Of a stretch of 64,000 nt of DNA, positions 27,620 through 37,900 are shown piece by piece (position 1 is the first letter of the stretch; each line of letters begins with the position of its first letter). Under the pieces are notes generated by a model. That model searched no databases. It was given only the letters and a program-made list of their open reading frames with translations, and had not been told where the DNA came from. This DNA is from Scytonema sp. UIC 10036 (GTDB lineage: Bacteria > Cyanobacteriota > Cyanobacteriia > Cyanobacteriales > Nostocaceae), in contig NZ_WJFC01000050.1 in assembly GCF_009725235.1 (NCBI RefSeq), forward strand, positions 1 through 64,000. The letters are read 5' to 3'. A program made the position numbers and the translations under genes.

Positions 27620-28615
27620 TTATTCTTCCGTACTCAGCAGCGCTGACAACTCTGCCAATAAAGATTTCAACCTCTCCTGTTTGTCAGGATTCTCCCACAC
27701 CTTAGACTTTTTGACCTTTTTGTAAGTACTTTCCAAAAGCTTTTGAATTTCCCCGCTTTCAGCAGGGGGCTGTAAAGCTTTGACCTTCTCGCGAATTTCA
27801 TTCAATGAGAGAGAATAATCTACCGCAGTATCCAAAATTTCCTGACGGTCAGAATCTGAGGAAACCTTAGCGATCGCAAGCGCTTTAGTGTACTCAATGC
27901 GTCCAGTTCGCAAAGCTTCTAAAATGTTATCTGGCAATTTCAATAGTGGAAGTCGGGTGCGGACAAAAGATTGCCAATTCATGCGCCCCAACTCCGTAAA
28001 GACTTGTTCTACCGTTGACGCCGATTCATTACCCGAAACGTTTCGGGTAATTTTCCCTTTCGCTTCATTTTCCATTCTGTATAGTAAAGGCGGAACTTCT
28101 GAATAATTACATCCCAATCGCAGCGCCAAAAGTTGCAATATGCTTTCCGTTTCCTCCAACGGATTCAAATCCTCTCTTTGCAAGTTTTCAACCAAAGCAT
28201 ACTGTACTGCCTGAGATTCAGACATCTCTCGGATGGTTGCAGGCACTTCAGTCAAGCCGACTTCTTGTGCTGCTTTATATCGCCTCTCGCCTGCTACCAA
28301 CTCATATTTGTCACCCACAGGTCTTACCAATAGGGGCATTAAGATGCCATCGCGCTTGACAGACTCAAAGAGCGCTTGCATAGCAGAAGGGTCAAAATAA
28401 CGCCGGGGTTGACTGCTAGCCATGACAATCTTGCCCAAAGGAACCATCTTTGCAGCAGCCAAAGAATCTTCTTTCTTATCCAATGGCACTGTTGTAGTAG
28501 TCGCCAAATCGGTCAAATCTTCTTCCTTCTTTTGAGCAGCATTTTTCGCAGAGCCTACATTTCTAGGCTTTCTTGTTGTTGCAGATGCTCGTTGGGTAGT
28601 TTGTCTGGGACTCAC
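27620..28615 (-). CDS. parB: ParB-like partition/nucleoid protein
   Basis: About 331 residues. I chose GTG 28615, with CGGAG seven bases upstream, over TTG 28621. A ParB/Srx N-terminal domain is clear at about 53-130: VPLGKIVMASSQPRRYFD, then LVAGERRYKAAQEVGL, with the GERRxxA box that in ParB binds CTP, and ENLQREDLNPLEE. A helix-turn-helix region and a basic C-terminus follow. No ParA is visible in the window. It could partition a plasmid or act as a regulator. The N-terminus is basic and low in complexity. Confidence 0.82.
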   Translation of the reverse strand: MSPRQTTQRASATTRKPRNVGSAKNAAQKKEEDLTDLATTTTVPLDKKEDSLAAAKMVPLGKIVMASSQPRRYFDPSAMQALFESVKRDGILMPLLVRPVGDKYELVAGERRYKAAQEVGLTEVPATIREMSESQAVQYALVENLQREDLNPLEETESILQLLALRLGCNYSEVPPLLYRMENEAKGKITRNVSGNESASTVEQVFTELGRMNWQSFVRTRLPLLKLPDNILEALRTGRIEYTKALAIAKVSSDSDRQEILDTAVDYSLSLNEIREKVKALQPPAESGEIQKLLESTYKKVKKSKVWENPDKQERLKSLLAELSALLSTEE

Positions 28616-28772
28616 GTTCAATCTCCGTAATTTGTGCTATTGAGAAGATTCTTAACAAATAATACTAAGGGACTTCCATAGCTACCGCTGCTGCCACCTG
28701 AAGTTTTAGCTAAATAAATGACACAAGTGCTCGCACAAAGGTGGATAAGACGTGCGCTACTCTGAGCGATAG

Positions 28773-29066
28773 ATTTTATCACCCCACTACCTAATATATA
28801 TAGTATCGCTTATAGTAAAAGATTACCGCGTCAAGTACAACCTGCTCTTTTCATCCGAAAAGGCAACAGTTCTGAGGACTGCGAGCGTAGAACTACAACT
28901 GATTACTGAAGAAAACCTTAAAGTTGCAGATGGACAATCACCGCAATCAGAATCGCTCTTGTCAATAGTAGAAAAAATGCCACCTGCAATTGCAGATGGC
29001 GTAATCGTACCATTTCGTTCGCAACTTCAGACATCTAAAGGTAAAGTTTTACTCCCCAACCATTAG
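28773..29066 (+). other. Open frame without a good start; contains a perfect-arm palindrome
   Basis: A 97-codon frame stays open to TAG at 29064 and reads protein-like (VELQLITEENLKVADGQ, then SLLSIVEKMPPAIADG, then KGKVLLPNH). Its only in-frame ATG is late (28977), so it may be a gene remnant. Within it, 28979-29000 is a 22-bp inverted repeat (GCCACCTGCAA/TTGCAGATGGC, one mismatch). No function is assigned. The neighbouring 28622-28772 stretch is the parB upstream region with nothing else visible. Confidence 0.25.
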
Positions 29067-29096
29067 ATGCATCCTGCCATGTTATTGAAAAAAAGG
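29057..29096. repeat. Dispersed repeat of about 40 bp, copy B
   Basis: CAACCATTAGATGCATCC followed by TGCCATGTTATTG and an A-run is the second copy of the repeat at 15179-15219. It ends a few bases from the stop codon of the DUF192 gene. Confidence 0.75.
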
Positions 29097-29100
29097 CGGT

Positions 29101-29658
29101 TTACTTCTGCTGTTTGGTTTCTAGAAAATTCAACTGAAGCCTCTTGCCCACCTTGAGATCTAAAGTTTTGGTACTGCCAGCAGCTAGTTCAATAACCTGA
29201 TTGACAGGGTAAACTGAATCGTACTTAGGACAGGTTTGGGTTTTGCAAGGGGGGGCTGCCTCTACAACTGATTTAATAACTCCGTCTTGCAGGAATATCA
29301 TATCTAAGGGAACATATGTATCCTTCATCCAAAGTTTAACTTTCTCAGGTTTGTTGAGTACAAATAACATCCCGCGATTCTTGGGAATCGAGTCACGAAA
29401 TTTGAGTCCGTGGGCATATTCTTCTCTATCGTCTGCTAGTTCGAGTTGAACTATTTGATTGTTACTGGTAAAGGTTGCACCAATAGGTAGATACCGGGGC
29501 TGGCGAGTCCAAAAGTAGAGTGGTAGGGGTGAGAGGGCAGCAGTAAACCCGGCAATTGGTCCAACGATATTAAGAATTTTGAAGAATAAACTTTTTTCTG
29601 GAGTTTGTGCTTGTTTAGTTTGAGTTTCTTTTTGAGTGGTTTGTCTTGTAACTTCCAT
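29101..29658 (-). CDS. DUF192 family protein with N-terminal membrane anchor
   Basis: A 185-residue protein. The core (LELADDREEYAHGLKFRD, then GMLFVLNKPEKVKLWMKD, then VPLDMIFLQDGVIKSV) is the DUF192 fold, with the usual GMLFV and MKDTYVPLDMIF blocks and a VIELAAG segment near the end. Residues about 25-50 (FKILNIVGPIAGFTAALSPL) form one hydrophobic segment, so it is probably exported or membrane-anchored. The function of the family is not established. It stands alone between parB and the AAA ATPase. Confidence 0.82.
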   Translation of the reverse strand: MEVTRQTTQKETQTKQAQTPEKSLFFKILNIVGPIAGFTAALSPLPLYFWTRQPRYLPIGATFTSNNQIVQLELADDREEYAHGLKFRDSIPKNRGMLFVLNKPEKVKLWMKDTYVPLDMIFLQDGVIKSVVEAAPPCKTQTCPKYDSVYPVNQVIELAAGSTKTLDLKVGKRLQLNFLETKQQK

Positions 29659-29771
29659 AATCTTAGATAAATAAAGTAGTAAAGTGGTTAGAAATGGAAA
29701 ACTTTATGAACTGTTGGAATGTTTGCTGCTATCCAAATGCGATCAAACTTTGAACTGATTTACGATGTTTG

Positions 29772-31409
29772 CTAGCTAAAAATATCAATGTTTCCAACAG
29801 CAAACTTGCTTTCATCAAGGGGGCTGCTAGGTAAAGCTTGTTGGTCGGCTTTATTCCGCATTGACTCAACGCGATCGGCTTCCCGAATTGCAAGTGGGTT
29901 TATCTGGCGGCGTTCTTCAAGCAGTGCTTCGATAGTAAGTTCTAGCGGTGGGAGTTCTGACTCTGTGTAAGTATCTTCTACCGTCATCGTGCAAAAAATA
30001 CTAGCAGCAGCACGCTCGACAATCGTCTGGATTTCCGCCCCCACGCAGCGATTCGTTGCTTTCAGAATACGCCGCCACTCGTCCTCGCTCCAGGGGTCGT
30101 TACCATTGCGGAACCGCTTGTCAAATCGGGCAGCATGAAGCTTAAATATCGTGTATCTTTCCCCGTTGTTGGGCAGGTCTACCTTAAATATGTAGTCAAA
30201 CCGTCCGGCGCGGGTCAGTTCGGGTGGTAACCATTCCATCCGGTTTACTGACGCGATGACTACTACGTCAGACGTGCGCTCCTGCATCCACGTCAATAGC
30301 TGACCTGCAAGCCGTTTGGCAAGGTCATCATCTCCGGCAAAACCTTTATCAAAATCGTCAAAGTACAAAATGACTTGGTTGAGCCTATCTGCCAGCCGTA
30401 GTAGGCGTTTGAGTTTAATTTCTGCAAGAGAGCCAAAACTTCTAAAGTTACCCCAATCCACCATGATGAGGGGAATACCCATATTCTGGGAGCACGCTTT
30501 CGCCGAGTGAGATTTTCCCGTCCCTGGTGGTCCTACAAGCATAATCCCCTTGGGTACGCGCAGGTTGTATTGTTTGGCACGGGGATTCAGCAATCGCTTA
30601 AACTTTTTGAACGACTGCTGCATGAGTTCTAACCCCCCAAGTTGGATTTTTGGAGGCGGTAAGAACTCGATATCGTATAACCGATTGAGGATCGATATTT
30701 TTCTTGATAGTAGCAGTTTGGCTGTGTCGCTGGAATTATCTAAACTATGTTTTTTGCTAATATCTTTCAAGCAGGAAATAATATCTGAAATATATAAACC
30801 AGTACCACTATATGCAACTGACAACCAGTCTTTGTCTATATACGTTTCAGGAAGAATCTTGCTATTGATTAAATTATCGATAATTTCTTGTATGTCTGGC
30901 AGTTCTTGCGTCCACAGAGGAATAAGAGCCGCCATCTCGCTTGTTATTTCCGCGAGCGCTCCCAATAGCATAGCGGTTTTACCACTACCTTGGTTATAAA
31001 GCTTGAGGTTAATGAGTGACGATTTAATCCACTCCGATATCAAGAAGAAATCAGTCTCTTTCGGAGTACTTTCCTTTAACCATGGATAAATATTCTCAAC
31101 AATTAGTATTCCTTCTCCTGAGTAATCTTTCCAGAAATTGAGTACCTGAAAATAGTCAACATAATTTTGTTTTACCTTGGGTTTGTACTCCTCAAATTCT
31201 CCCAAAACGAGATTGTTCTCCGAACCGATACTGAGTTCCTTAATACTGTCCTCATTCAAATTCCAAACGTAAGCTTTTTTACCCGAGCATTGGCAGTATG
31301 TAGCTATATGTGTCAGGAGGCGTTTTCGTTCCTGGAGGGGAGATTCACAGGCGATAATGGGGTAGTTGTCGTTGAGAAGGTCTTCTAGATCGCTGAAGCT
31401 AGATTTCAT
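29772..31409 (-). CDS. Ycf46-like AAA+ ATPase
   Basis: A 545-residue AAA+ ATPase. The N-terminal half (SFSDLEDLLNDNYPIIACES, then LVLGEFEEY) matches the pattern of Ycf46-type cyanobacterial ATPases that have an inactive AAA-like domain first. The C-terminal AAA module has P-loop GPPGTGKSH (about 292-300), Walker B VILYFDDFDK, sensor-1 VVIASVNRM and the arginine-finger region PPELTRAGRFD. In Ycf46 the family has been linked to inorganic carbon or photosynthesis regulation; here a plasmid-borne paralogue is more likely. It is divergent from the putative nuclease at 31619. Confidence 0.8.
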   Translation of the reverse strand: MKSSFSDLEDLLNDNYPIIACESPLQERKRLLTHIATYCQCSGKKAYVWNLNEDSIKELSIGSENNLVLGEFEEYKPKVKQNYVDYFQVLNFWKDYSGEGILIVENIYPWLKESTPKETDFFLISEWIKSSLINLKLYNQGSGKTAMLLGALAEITSEMAALIPLWTQELPDIQEIIDNLINSKILPETYIDKDWLSVAYSGTGLYISDIISCLKDISKKHSLDNSSDTAKLLLSRKISILNRLYDIEFLPPPKIQLGGLELMQQSFKKFKRLLNPRAKQYNLRVPKGIMLVGPPGTGKSHSAKACSQNMGIPLIMVDWGNFRSFGSLAEIKLKRLLRLADRLNQVILYFDDFDKGFAGDDDLAKRLAGQLLTWMQERTSDVVVIASVNRMEWLPPELTRAGRFDYIFKVDLPNNGERYTIFKLHAARFDKRFRNGNDPWSEDEWRRILKATNRCVGAEIQTIVERAAASIFCTMTVEDTYTESELPPLELTIEALLEERRQINPLAIREADRVESMRNKADQQALPSSPLDESKFAVGNIDIFS

Positions 31410-31618
31410 TTATGCTCCTGGAATGCAACTGTCTCAGATGCATCCTATCGAGCGTTTATATGATTTGACAGCTGATAATTTTCTGATTGTCTTGCTCAAC
31501 AACTGGAGAAAAGTTGATTGACTTTTAGTATTTTGTTGATTGTCTTCCAGTGTAGTGAATGCAGATAATTGCGGAGAGTTCTTGTTTTCCAAACTCGGTA
31601 TGAGGAAGTAGTGCAAGT

Positions 31619-32197
31619 ATGGTAAAGACACCAGAATATCCGATTGTTTGTATTCCAGAGTTAGTTAAAGAGAAAAAACAATTTACCCCTTTCGTCTTTC
31701 CTTCTGGACAAGGAGATGCACCAATTGGGGTAAGTGAGGGGTTGTTTGAAAATGTTCTCAAGCATTATTTCGGTGACATTGTTTTTCCCCAGCAGGTGAT
31801 GCTTCCTCCAGGACATCGATTACCATTTACGGCTGATTTTCTGATTGTTGAACCCAATACTGGCTTACACATAGATTTGGAGGTGGATGAGCCTATCTCA
31901 TTTGCAACCGGGAAACCTACTCACTGCATCGGAGAAGATGACTACCGCAATAAGTGTTTTGTTGATGCGAACTGGCTAGTTATCCGGTTTGCAGAGGAAC
32001 AAGTCTCGTCTCAGCCAGAACGCTGCGCTCGGTTTATTGCGGGTGCGATCGCACAACTTACGGGTAACGATACTTATCGTCGTCAGCTACTTGATGTTGA
32101 GAAAGTGACTCCCATAAAGCAGTGGTCATACCGTCAGGCATCAAGTTTAAAGAAGAAAGAATACCGCCAGGGTTACCTGCGAGAGAGAAAAAATTAA
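31619..32197 (+). CDS. DUF559-like putative PD-(D/E)xK nuclease
   Basis: A 192-residue protein with GAGGAAG upstream of the ATG. The segment FTADFLIVEPNTGLHIDLEV gives D, then DxExD, and CFVDANWLVIRFAEEQV resembles the Vsr/DUF559 strand-helix after the catalytic core. The canonical ExK lysine is not obvious, because the motif reads DLEVDEP, so activity is uncertain. A basic tail (SSLKKKEYRQGYLRERKN) ends the protein. It is divergent from the AAA ATPase across about 210 bp. Confidence 0.55.
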   Translation: MVKTPEYPIVCIPELVKEKKQFTPFVFPSGQGDAPIGVSEGLFENVLKHYFGDIVFPQQVMLPPGHRLPFTADFLIVEPNTGLHIDLEVDEPISFATGKPTHCIGEDDYRNKCFVDANWLVIRFAEEQVSSQPERCARFIAGAIAQLTGNDTYRRQLLDVEKVTPIKQWSYRQASSLKKKEYRQGYLRERKN

Positions 32198-32260
32198 GCT
32201 ACGTTCTCATGTGGGTGCAGACGGAATGTTACATTTCTATATTCCGTACAGTAATGAGCG

Positions 32261-32659
32261 TTAATCTTGGCAACGTTTGGCGAAGAAGAACAGTATACCA
32301 TCTGTCTCAGTATTACCAAACTTACAAGCTTTTATCTCACTGCCCCACCAACCGTTTAGCCCGATGTCAAACCAAAGCCCTGCTTTAGCATTACTGTTTT
32401 CTGACATATCATCAAGTTCTGTGAATTGGCATTTAGATGTGAGTTCCAAAATTTCTGGCTCAGTCACTTCATGCCAGTTATCGCCTAAAACTTGATACCT
32501 CTCCATTCCTTGAGTGATGTAAAGCCACGCCCACACAGGGGTCATTTTACGAATGCGTTGGCATCGCTGGTTGGCAGTTAGATGCGAAGACGCTCGTTTT
32601 AACAAATCTTCAATTGCTTGAGAAGATTCTGAGTTGGATTCATCAAAATTATCAGTCAT
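32261..32659 (-). CDS. Hypothetical protein
   Basis: A 132-residue soluble acidic protein that I do not recognise. The ATG has a strong GAGGTGA ribosome binding site, which supports it as a real gene. It contains RCQRIRKMTPVWAWLYITQG and a Trp/Gly-rich AGLWFDIGLNGWWGSEIKA. It is convergent with the putative nuclease and about 170 bp downstream of the 705-residue gene on the same strand, so it could be a distant third member of that operon. Confidence 0.55.
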   Translation of the reverse strand: MTDNFDESNSESSQAIEDLLKRASSHLTANQRCQRIRKMTPVWAWLYITQGMERYQVLGDNWHEVTEPEILELTSKCQFTELDDMSENSNAKAGLWFDIGLNGWWGSEIKACKFGNTETDGILFFFAKRCQD

Positions 32660-32827
32660 AACTCACCTCATTAATAAAATATGATGCAGTCAGTTGGTAA
32701 GCTGTTTGGACCTGTATTTGGGACTAAGAACAAAGTAGCTAAATTGTAGCTCTGTACATGTGGCTCCAACGCCTAAAAGTTAAGTTATATTAAGCACAAT
32801 GCTAAAGTTACCATCATAGTGACATCT

Positions 32828-34945
32828 TTACACTGTGCGAGCGCCAAAATTCTTATACTCCCTAATATACTTAAATGGAAAAGGGATCACGGTACTTTGC
32901 CCCGTGCGGACAAAATCTACATCCATAGTTGGAAGGAGTTGTCTAAATATAAGTTTTGAGCCATTGACTGCAACAATTTTACGGAGATGACAGGCATCCT
33001 TAAAAGAAAATTGTATATTGTCTCTTTGGCCTCCAACAAAGTAATAAGCCTCTTGTTCGGTTTCCCCAAAATATTTTATGTTGAGAGAAGCGTCAAATAA
33101 ATCTTCAAGGCTTTCTTTATGCTTGGGAAAATTCAGCCTAATCTGATGTTGAGTTAAAAGATAGTGTCGTAATTCAATTGCGGCATTTGAACGCGTTTTT
33201 AACCGCTCGTTCAAAAGTTTTCGGAAGCTATTTTTGTTGAATTCGCTGCTTCCGAATTTTCTCAATTCATCAAAAAACATTGCAAGCTCGTTACTATCTT
33301 TCTTATAATAATTAATTATAAATTGTTGTATTAATGCTGCCAAATCATTTCCAGTACGCTTGTTTTCCGGAAGCGCAGTATCGACTTCGCTGATAATTGC
33401 TTCAATTTTAGTCAGGTCAGGAAGACTAATTTCTTCAGTACAAAATATCTGATTTATATCATTTGTGTCAGAAATAACAAGACCTTCCAATGTTCTGATT
33501 TTATTTCCACAATTATCGGTCATTAATTCTCTATAGTTTTGAAACTTTTGATAGTCAAATATGTTCTGATAATCTATTTTATGAAATTCCAAATCACCAT
33601 TTGGGGAAATTTCCATAAAAATAACATGACTGGCATCTTCATCCCAAGCAGCAAAAGTCCAAATTCCAGTTAATTGTAGTTTAGCCCAATCAAATAAATT
33701 TAATTTTCGAGAGCTAATATCTCGCTTTATAAGTAGTTCTTTAATGCTCGTTTTAAGAGTAGCATTAGATATAGCCTCAATCGATTCTATCGTGAGGTGC
33801 TGTCGATAAATTGTATCTGTTGAAAGAAGGTATTCATCTTCTAACTTCATTTTTTCGTAATAATTCTCGTCGTGAATTATTCTAAAATTTAAAGCACCTT
33901 CTTTATCGCGCTTAGCACAAGAGATGAGCTTTTCATCGGTGACATAATTAGGATACAGGAATGTTTTTATAGTAGTTACTAAATCATCAGACTCCTTATT
34001 ATTAACTTTATCCACTATATTGATTAGCTGCTTATCAAGTAGTAAGCGAAGTTGTTCTGGCTTTTTAAGCAAGGTGTTATTGAGTTCGATAGCCTTATCG
34101 ATTTCCCGAGTAGAAAAATCAACATTCATGTATTTTGATAAATCTTCGTTTATTCTGGATATAACATGTTGTAATATCCCTGCACGACTTTTATAAAAAC
34201 TATCAAGATTACTAAACTCAAGAAATGCTGTAGATGCTTTTTTCCCTTTTAAACCACATTCGATATATATTAATTTTGCATCAATTTCTCCATCACGCGG
34301 CAAATATCTCCGAAGGCTTCCAGTTGCTGCTTCAAATATATAATAAGGCTTTTCAAGAGCGTTTTGGAGTTCCTTCTTACGTTTGGGATCGCTAGTCTTT
34401 TTTAATTCTGACAGAATAGACATTTTTGTTCGGTGACGAACAGTTTTTACCTCTAATAAATAGTCAGAATTTAGAGTTATTTTTGCTACATCAAGATAAT
34501 CTTTGTTTTTGCCTTCAAAATCTTGCACAAGCAACAACGATCCCGTGAGATTGCAATAATGATATTTAGCAAAACGCGATTTTGAGGAAGAGAGTGAGTT
34601 CAATAAAATCTGACCCAGCCATGCTTCACAAATGCACTCTTCAGAATCACGCCGTAAAACGCTAGGGGGAACTTCAATAACAGCATTGTCACCGAATTCT
34701 TTGTTGGCCCTAATGCCGCTAAGAAGTTGATAAAGATCAACTGGTTTCTTGAACATGGCATAGGCATATTTTCCATATTGGAACATAACAGCAGCAGCAT
34801 TGAACTCTTTACCAATAAGGTAATCTAACTCAACGGCTCCACTCCAGTTTTTTTTGCGTTCACGAGTCAAACGAATAAACGCAAAGTCTTGTTTAATAGC
34901 TTCAATATTAAAAGTGATTTTCAAACGGTTCGTAAGAATGCTCAT
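32828..34945 (-). CDS. Unrecognised 705-residue partner of the helicase-nuclease
   Basis: I cannot place this protein in a family with confidence. It is soluble, mixed alpha/beta, 705 residues. The N-terminal third is strand-rich (VELDYLIGKEFNAAAVMFQY, then NLTGSLLLVQDFEGKNKDYL, then LEVKTVRHRT). FYKSRAGILQHVISRINEDL follows in the middle. The C-terminal third includes AYYFVGGQRDNIQFSFKDAC and ends TVIPFPFKYIREYKNFG. The general layout recalls pPIWI-RE/argonaute-like proteins that pair with a DinG-type helicase and a nuclease, but I could not verify a PIWI fold or its conserved Arg and Glu. The ATG lies 2 bp after the helicase stop, so co-translation is near certain. Confidence 0.7.
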   Translation of the reverse strand: MSILTNRLKITFNIEAIKQDFAFIRLTRERKKNWSGAVELDYLIGKEFNAAAVMFQYGKYAYAMFKKPVDLYQLLSGIRANKEFGDNAVIEVPPSVLRRDSEECICEAWLGQILLNSLSSSKSRFAKYHYCNLTGSLLLVQDFEGKNKDYLDVAKITLNSDYLLEVKTVRHRTKMSILSELKKTSDPKRKKELQNALEKPYYIFEAATGSLRRYLPRDGEIDAKLIYIECGLKGKKASTAFLEFSNLDSFYKSRAGILQHVISRINEDLSKYMNVDFSTREIDKAIELNNTLLKKPEQLRLLLDKQLINIVDKVNNKESDDLVTTIKTFLYPNYVTDEKLISCAKRDKEGALNFRIIHDENYYEKMKLEDEYLLSTDTIYRQHLTIESIEAISNATLKTSIKELLIKRDISSRKLNLFDWAKLQLTGIWTFAAWDEDASHVIFMEISPNGDLEFHKIDYQNIFDYQKFQNYRELMTDNCGNKIRTLEGLVISDTNDINQIFCTEEISLPDLTKIEAIISEVDTALPENKRTGNDLAALIQQFIINYYKKDSNELAMFFDELRKFGSSEFNKNSFRKLLNERLKTRSNAAIELRHYLLTQHQIRLNFPKHKESLEDLFDASLNIKYFGETEQEAYYFVGGQRDNIQFSFKDACHLRKIVAVNGSKLIFRQLLPTMDVDFVRTGQSTVIPFPFKYIREYKNFGARTV

Positions 34946-34947
34946 TC

Positions 34948-37900
34948 CTAAAATTCCTTTAGAATAAATTCAAGTGCTTTATCGTCAACTTTATCGTTTT
35001 TACAGAGATAAGGAACTTCAACGATTTTCTGGTCAGATGAGATAGTCGGACGAAAATCTGTATTTGAAGTACCAAGAATATTGATGATAAAAACCCGTTC
35101 AGCCCCAACAGCCGCCATTTTCTCACGAATTTTATCAATTAATTCATCAGCTTGTATTGCAACGCGATCGTTCCAAAATTTAAAGTCTACATAGATTTTT
35201 TCATCTGTTTTAAAGTCAAAGCGTTCAAATTCATCTACCTCTAGTTCTAACAAATCAATATTTAAGAGCTTCACAAAAATGTGTTTACCACAGACTTCTC
35301 CTAAGGCTCCTTTATAAATATTGTTGAACATTGGAGGTGTCAGCATGAGTTCAGATTCTGGGAATGTTGTTGCCCAACCAGAATCAATAAATAATTCATG
35401 TAAGATATCAATTCTCATCAAATCTGAAAGACGAGCAGTTCGTTTACTAACTTCCTTAACTTCTTTTTTGCTGTATTCCTCAGAAAAGAAAACTTCAATA
35501 TCCCTATAATCATATTCTTCTGAATAAAGATATGAATAGGCAGCTTTCGGCAATTTAAGGTAAATACTATTCCAGTTCGGATTGCATTCCGACTCTTTTG
35601 CAATCGCAGGTTGACGGAGGACTTGCTCTCTAAGTTCCTGCCATGCTTTAACACTCTGAGGTGTCCACGGCGTATTCAGTTGGCGACGGATGTAAGCAGA
35701 AGTCTGATTACTTCTGTTGGATGCACGATTTTGTAATTCTATTAAATCTTCAGATTGGTTAGTCGAATGATTGACTGATTCAAGAAGAGCAGTATATTCT
35801 CGAACAGGAATTACATCCTCTGGTAGAGAAAATTGGGTTAGATGTTTTCGGATTGAAGTATCAGCAAGAATATGAATTTTAGAAGATTTCATATTGGTTC
35901 GACATATCCGACCTATTGCCTGAATAATTACCTTATTTAAGTAGCGTGAATAAGCAGTGGTATTATATAAGCTTATGAAATCCTTCTTTACCTGACTAAT
36001 TCTTCCCACATAACGCTTAAAGGCTTCATCCAACTTACTCTTAAATGTACTTGGTGAAATAGCTCCATTCTCCACCAGAAATTCTAACTGAAAAATATAT
36101 TTTATAAAGCTATCGTTTTCAAGAGTATCGCTAGAAATATTAACAAGTAAATTTGTTGGATTATCCAAATAAATCCCATTAATATCCATATCTGGATGCT
36201 TTGAGAATCCATTAATATGTATTGGCTGGATGGAAGAAGGAATGGGAAATTGTAGATTTTGCCCAACTCCACTTGTCTGGTAGGAAGAGAGAATAAACCG
36301 ACGTTTGTTATCTTTCAAGTCATTTAGTAGTTGCGCTTTATTTTCATCAAATTTATCTCCACTAAGTACGACCATCGTATCTGATACACCATCGGGTATA
36401 ATATCTTTCTTATCTTCTAGTAGTAATTCCGCGTACTCATATAATATATCCAGATCGAACTCTGAATCCTTACGCTTTGGTAATTTGCTGAAGAGGCAAA
36501 GAAACCCATGACAATCAGAATTATCTAAGAAATATTTCCAAACAGTCAACACTTTTAAATAACGGCAAAACAAAAATTCAATATACTGCTTATCGTTTTT
36601 GATTCTATGTTGAAGAGTATTCCATAGATGATTAGCTGCTGCCTTGTCCCTTAAAAGTCCCTCAAGTTGCTTGATTGCTTCCTTCTGTGAATCTGTTCCA
36701 ATAAATTTAGTTTCTATAACGACTTGATTATATCCTTGAGTTGCTTCAGAATATGTATTTTTTAATTTAACAAGAGCATCCTCTTTAAGACGTATAAATG
36801 AATCCCCCAAACGGGATTTCAAATACTCAAGATCGTAATTTCCAATGTTTGTATAAAGTCCAGCAGTTGCAGAAATACCGACTACCATAGCCTTTGAACA
36901 AACTCCAGCCAAAAAAGATTCGGGTGTACGGCTGAAATTGAACATATATATCTTCGATAAGGTATCATGCTCATCACTATCAACGATATCGTGGTAACGA
37001 AAGCCCGTATCATAAAACCCCTGACGTTGGATTGTTCCTTTGTCAGCTGGTAAACCATAGGGCAAGTCACCTTCAATAATATTACTGGTCAAAAATTCAA
37101 TATCTTTACTATCAAGGCGAAAATGATTAAGCACTGTCTTGACAGCAGATTCGAGGGGAAAGGCTTCTTGAATGCTGTCATCTTCATCTTTCAAATGGCG
37201 ATAGTTCTCCGCTAAATACCCAATTCCTGTCTGAAAGTAGGTTAAGAACCCAGCAATATCTCTCAGCAATGAGTGAATATCAACACCAGTTTTTTTTGTG
37301 GCAGCGTCAAAAGCCTTAATCCAATTTGTACGGTTTCGTGAATCTTCAATAATCTCGATCCGCTTATGACGATCCAACACGTTGTGAAATTGATAATCAT
37401 AAAATAAAAAATTTCTTTTGTTTGTGGAAAAATCTTCATGTGATTTACAAGTATGCTGCAATTTATAGGTGTTAAATATATAATTAGCTTTCTCTCGGAA
37501 GGATTCAATCTGTTCTCGTAAGGATAGCCAATTTTTCCCGGAAGATTTTTGCTTTCGCCATTTGGATTCTTTAAGCAGCCCTTCAGGACATTCGTTTTGC
37601 ATAAGATGGTTATGAATATTCAAGAATAAATCAAGAAGATCCACTCGATGCCGCAAGCCCGATTTAATTATGTTGTTGAGGACAGCTTCTTTAGTAGTAT
37701 CAAACTCATCAATAAAAATGAGGGATTTATTAATCAGCCGTTCATAACAGTAATACGACGGCTCAACCAGCGTGGTATTTTTAGCGATGAACTTATCTAT
37801 ACTAAGAAACAAAACAGTTTTCTCATCTGTAAATACTGCGGGATAAAGTTTTCCAATCCATTGATATTGCTGATGACTCTTTATAGCTGACAGACGGTCT

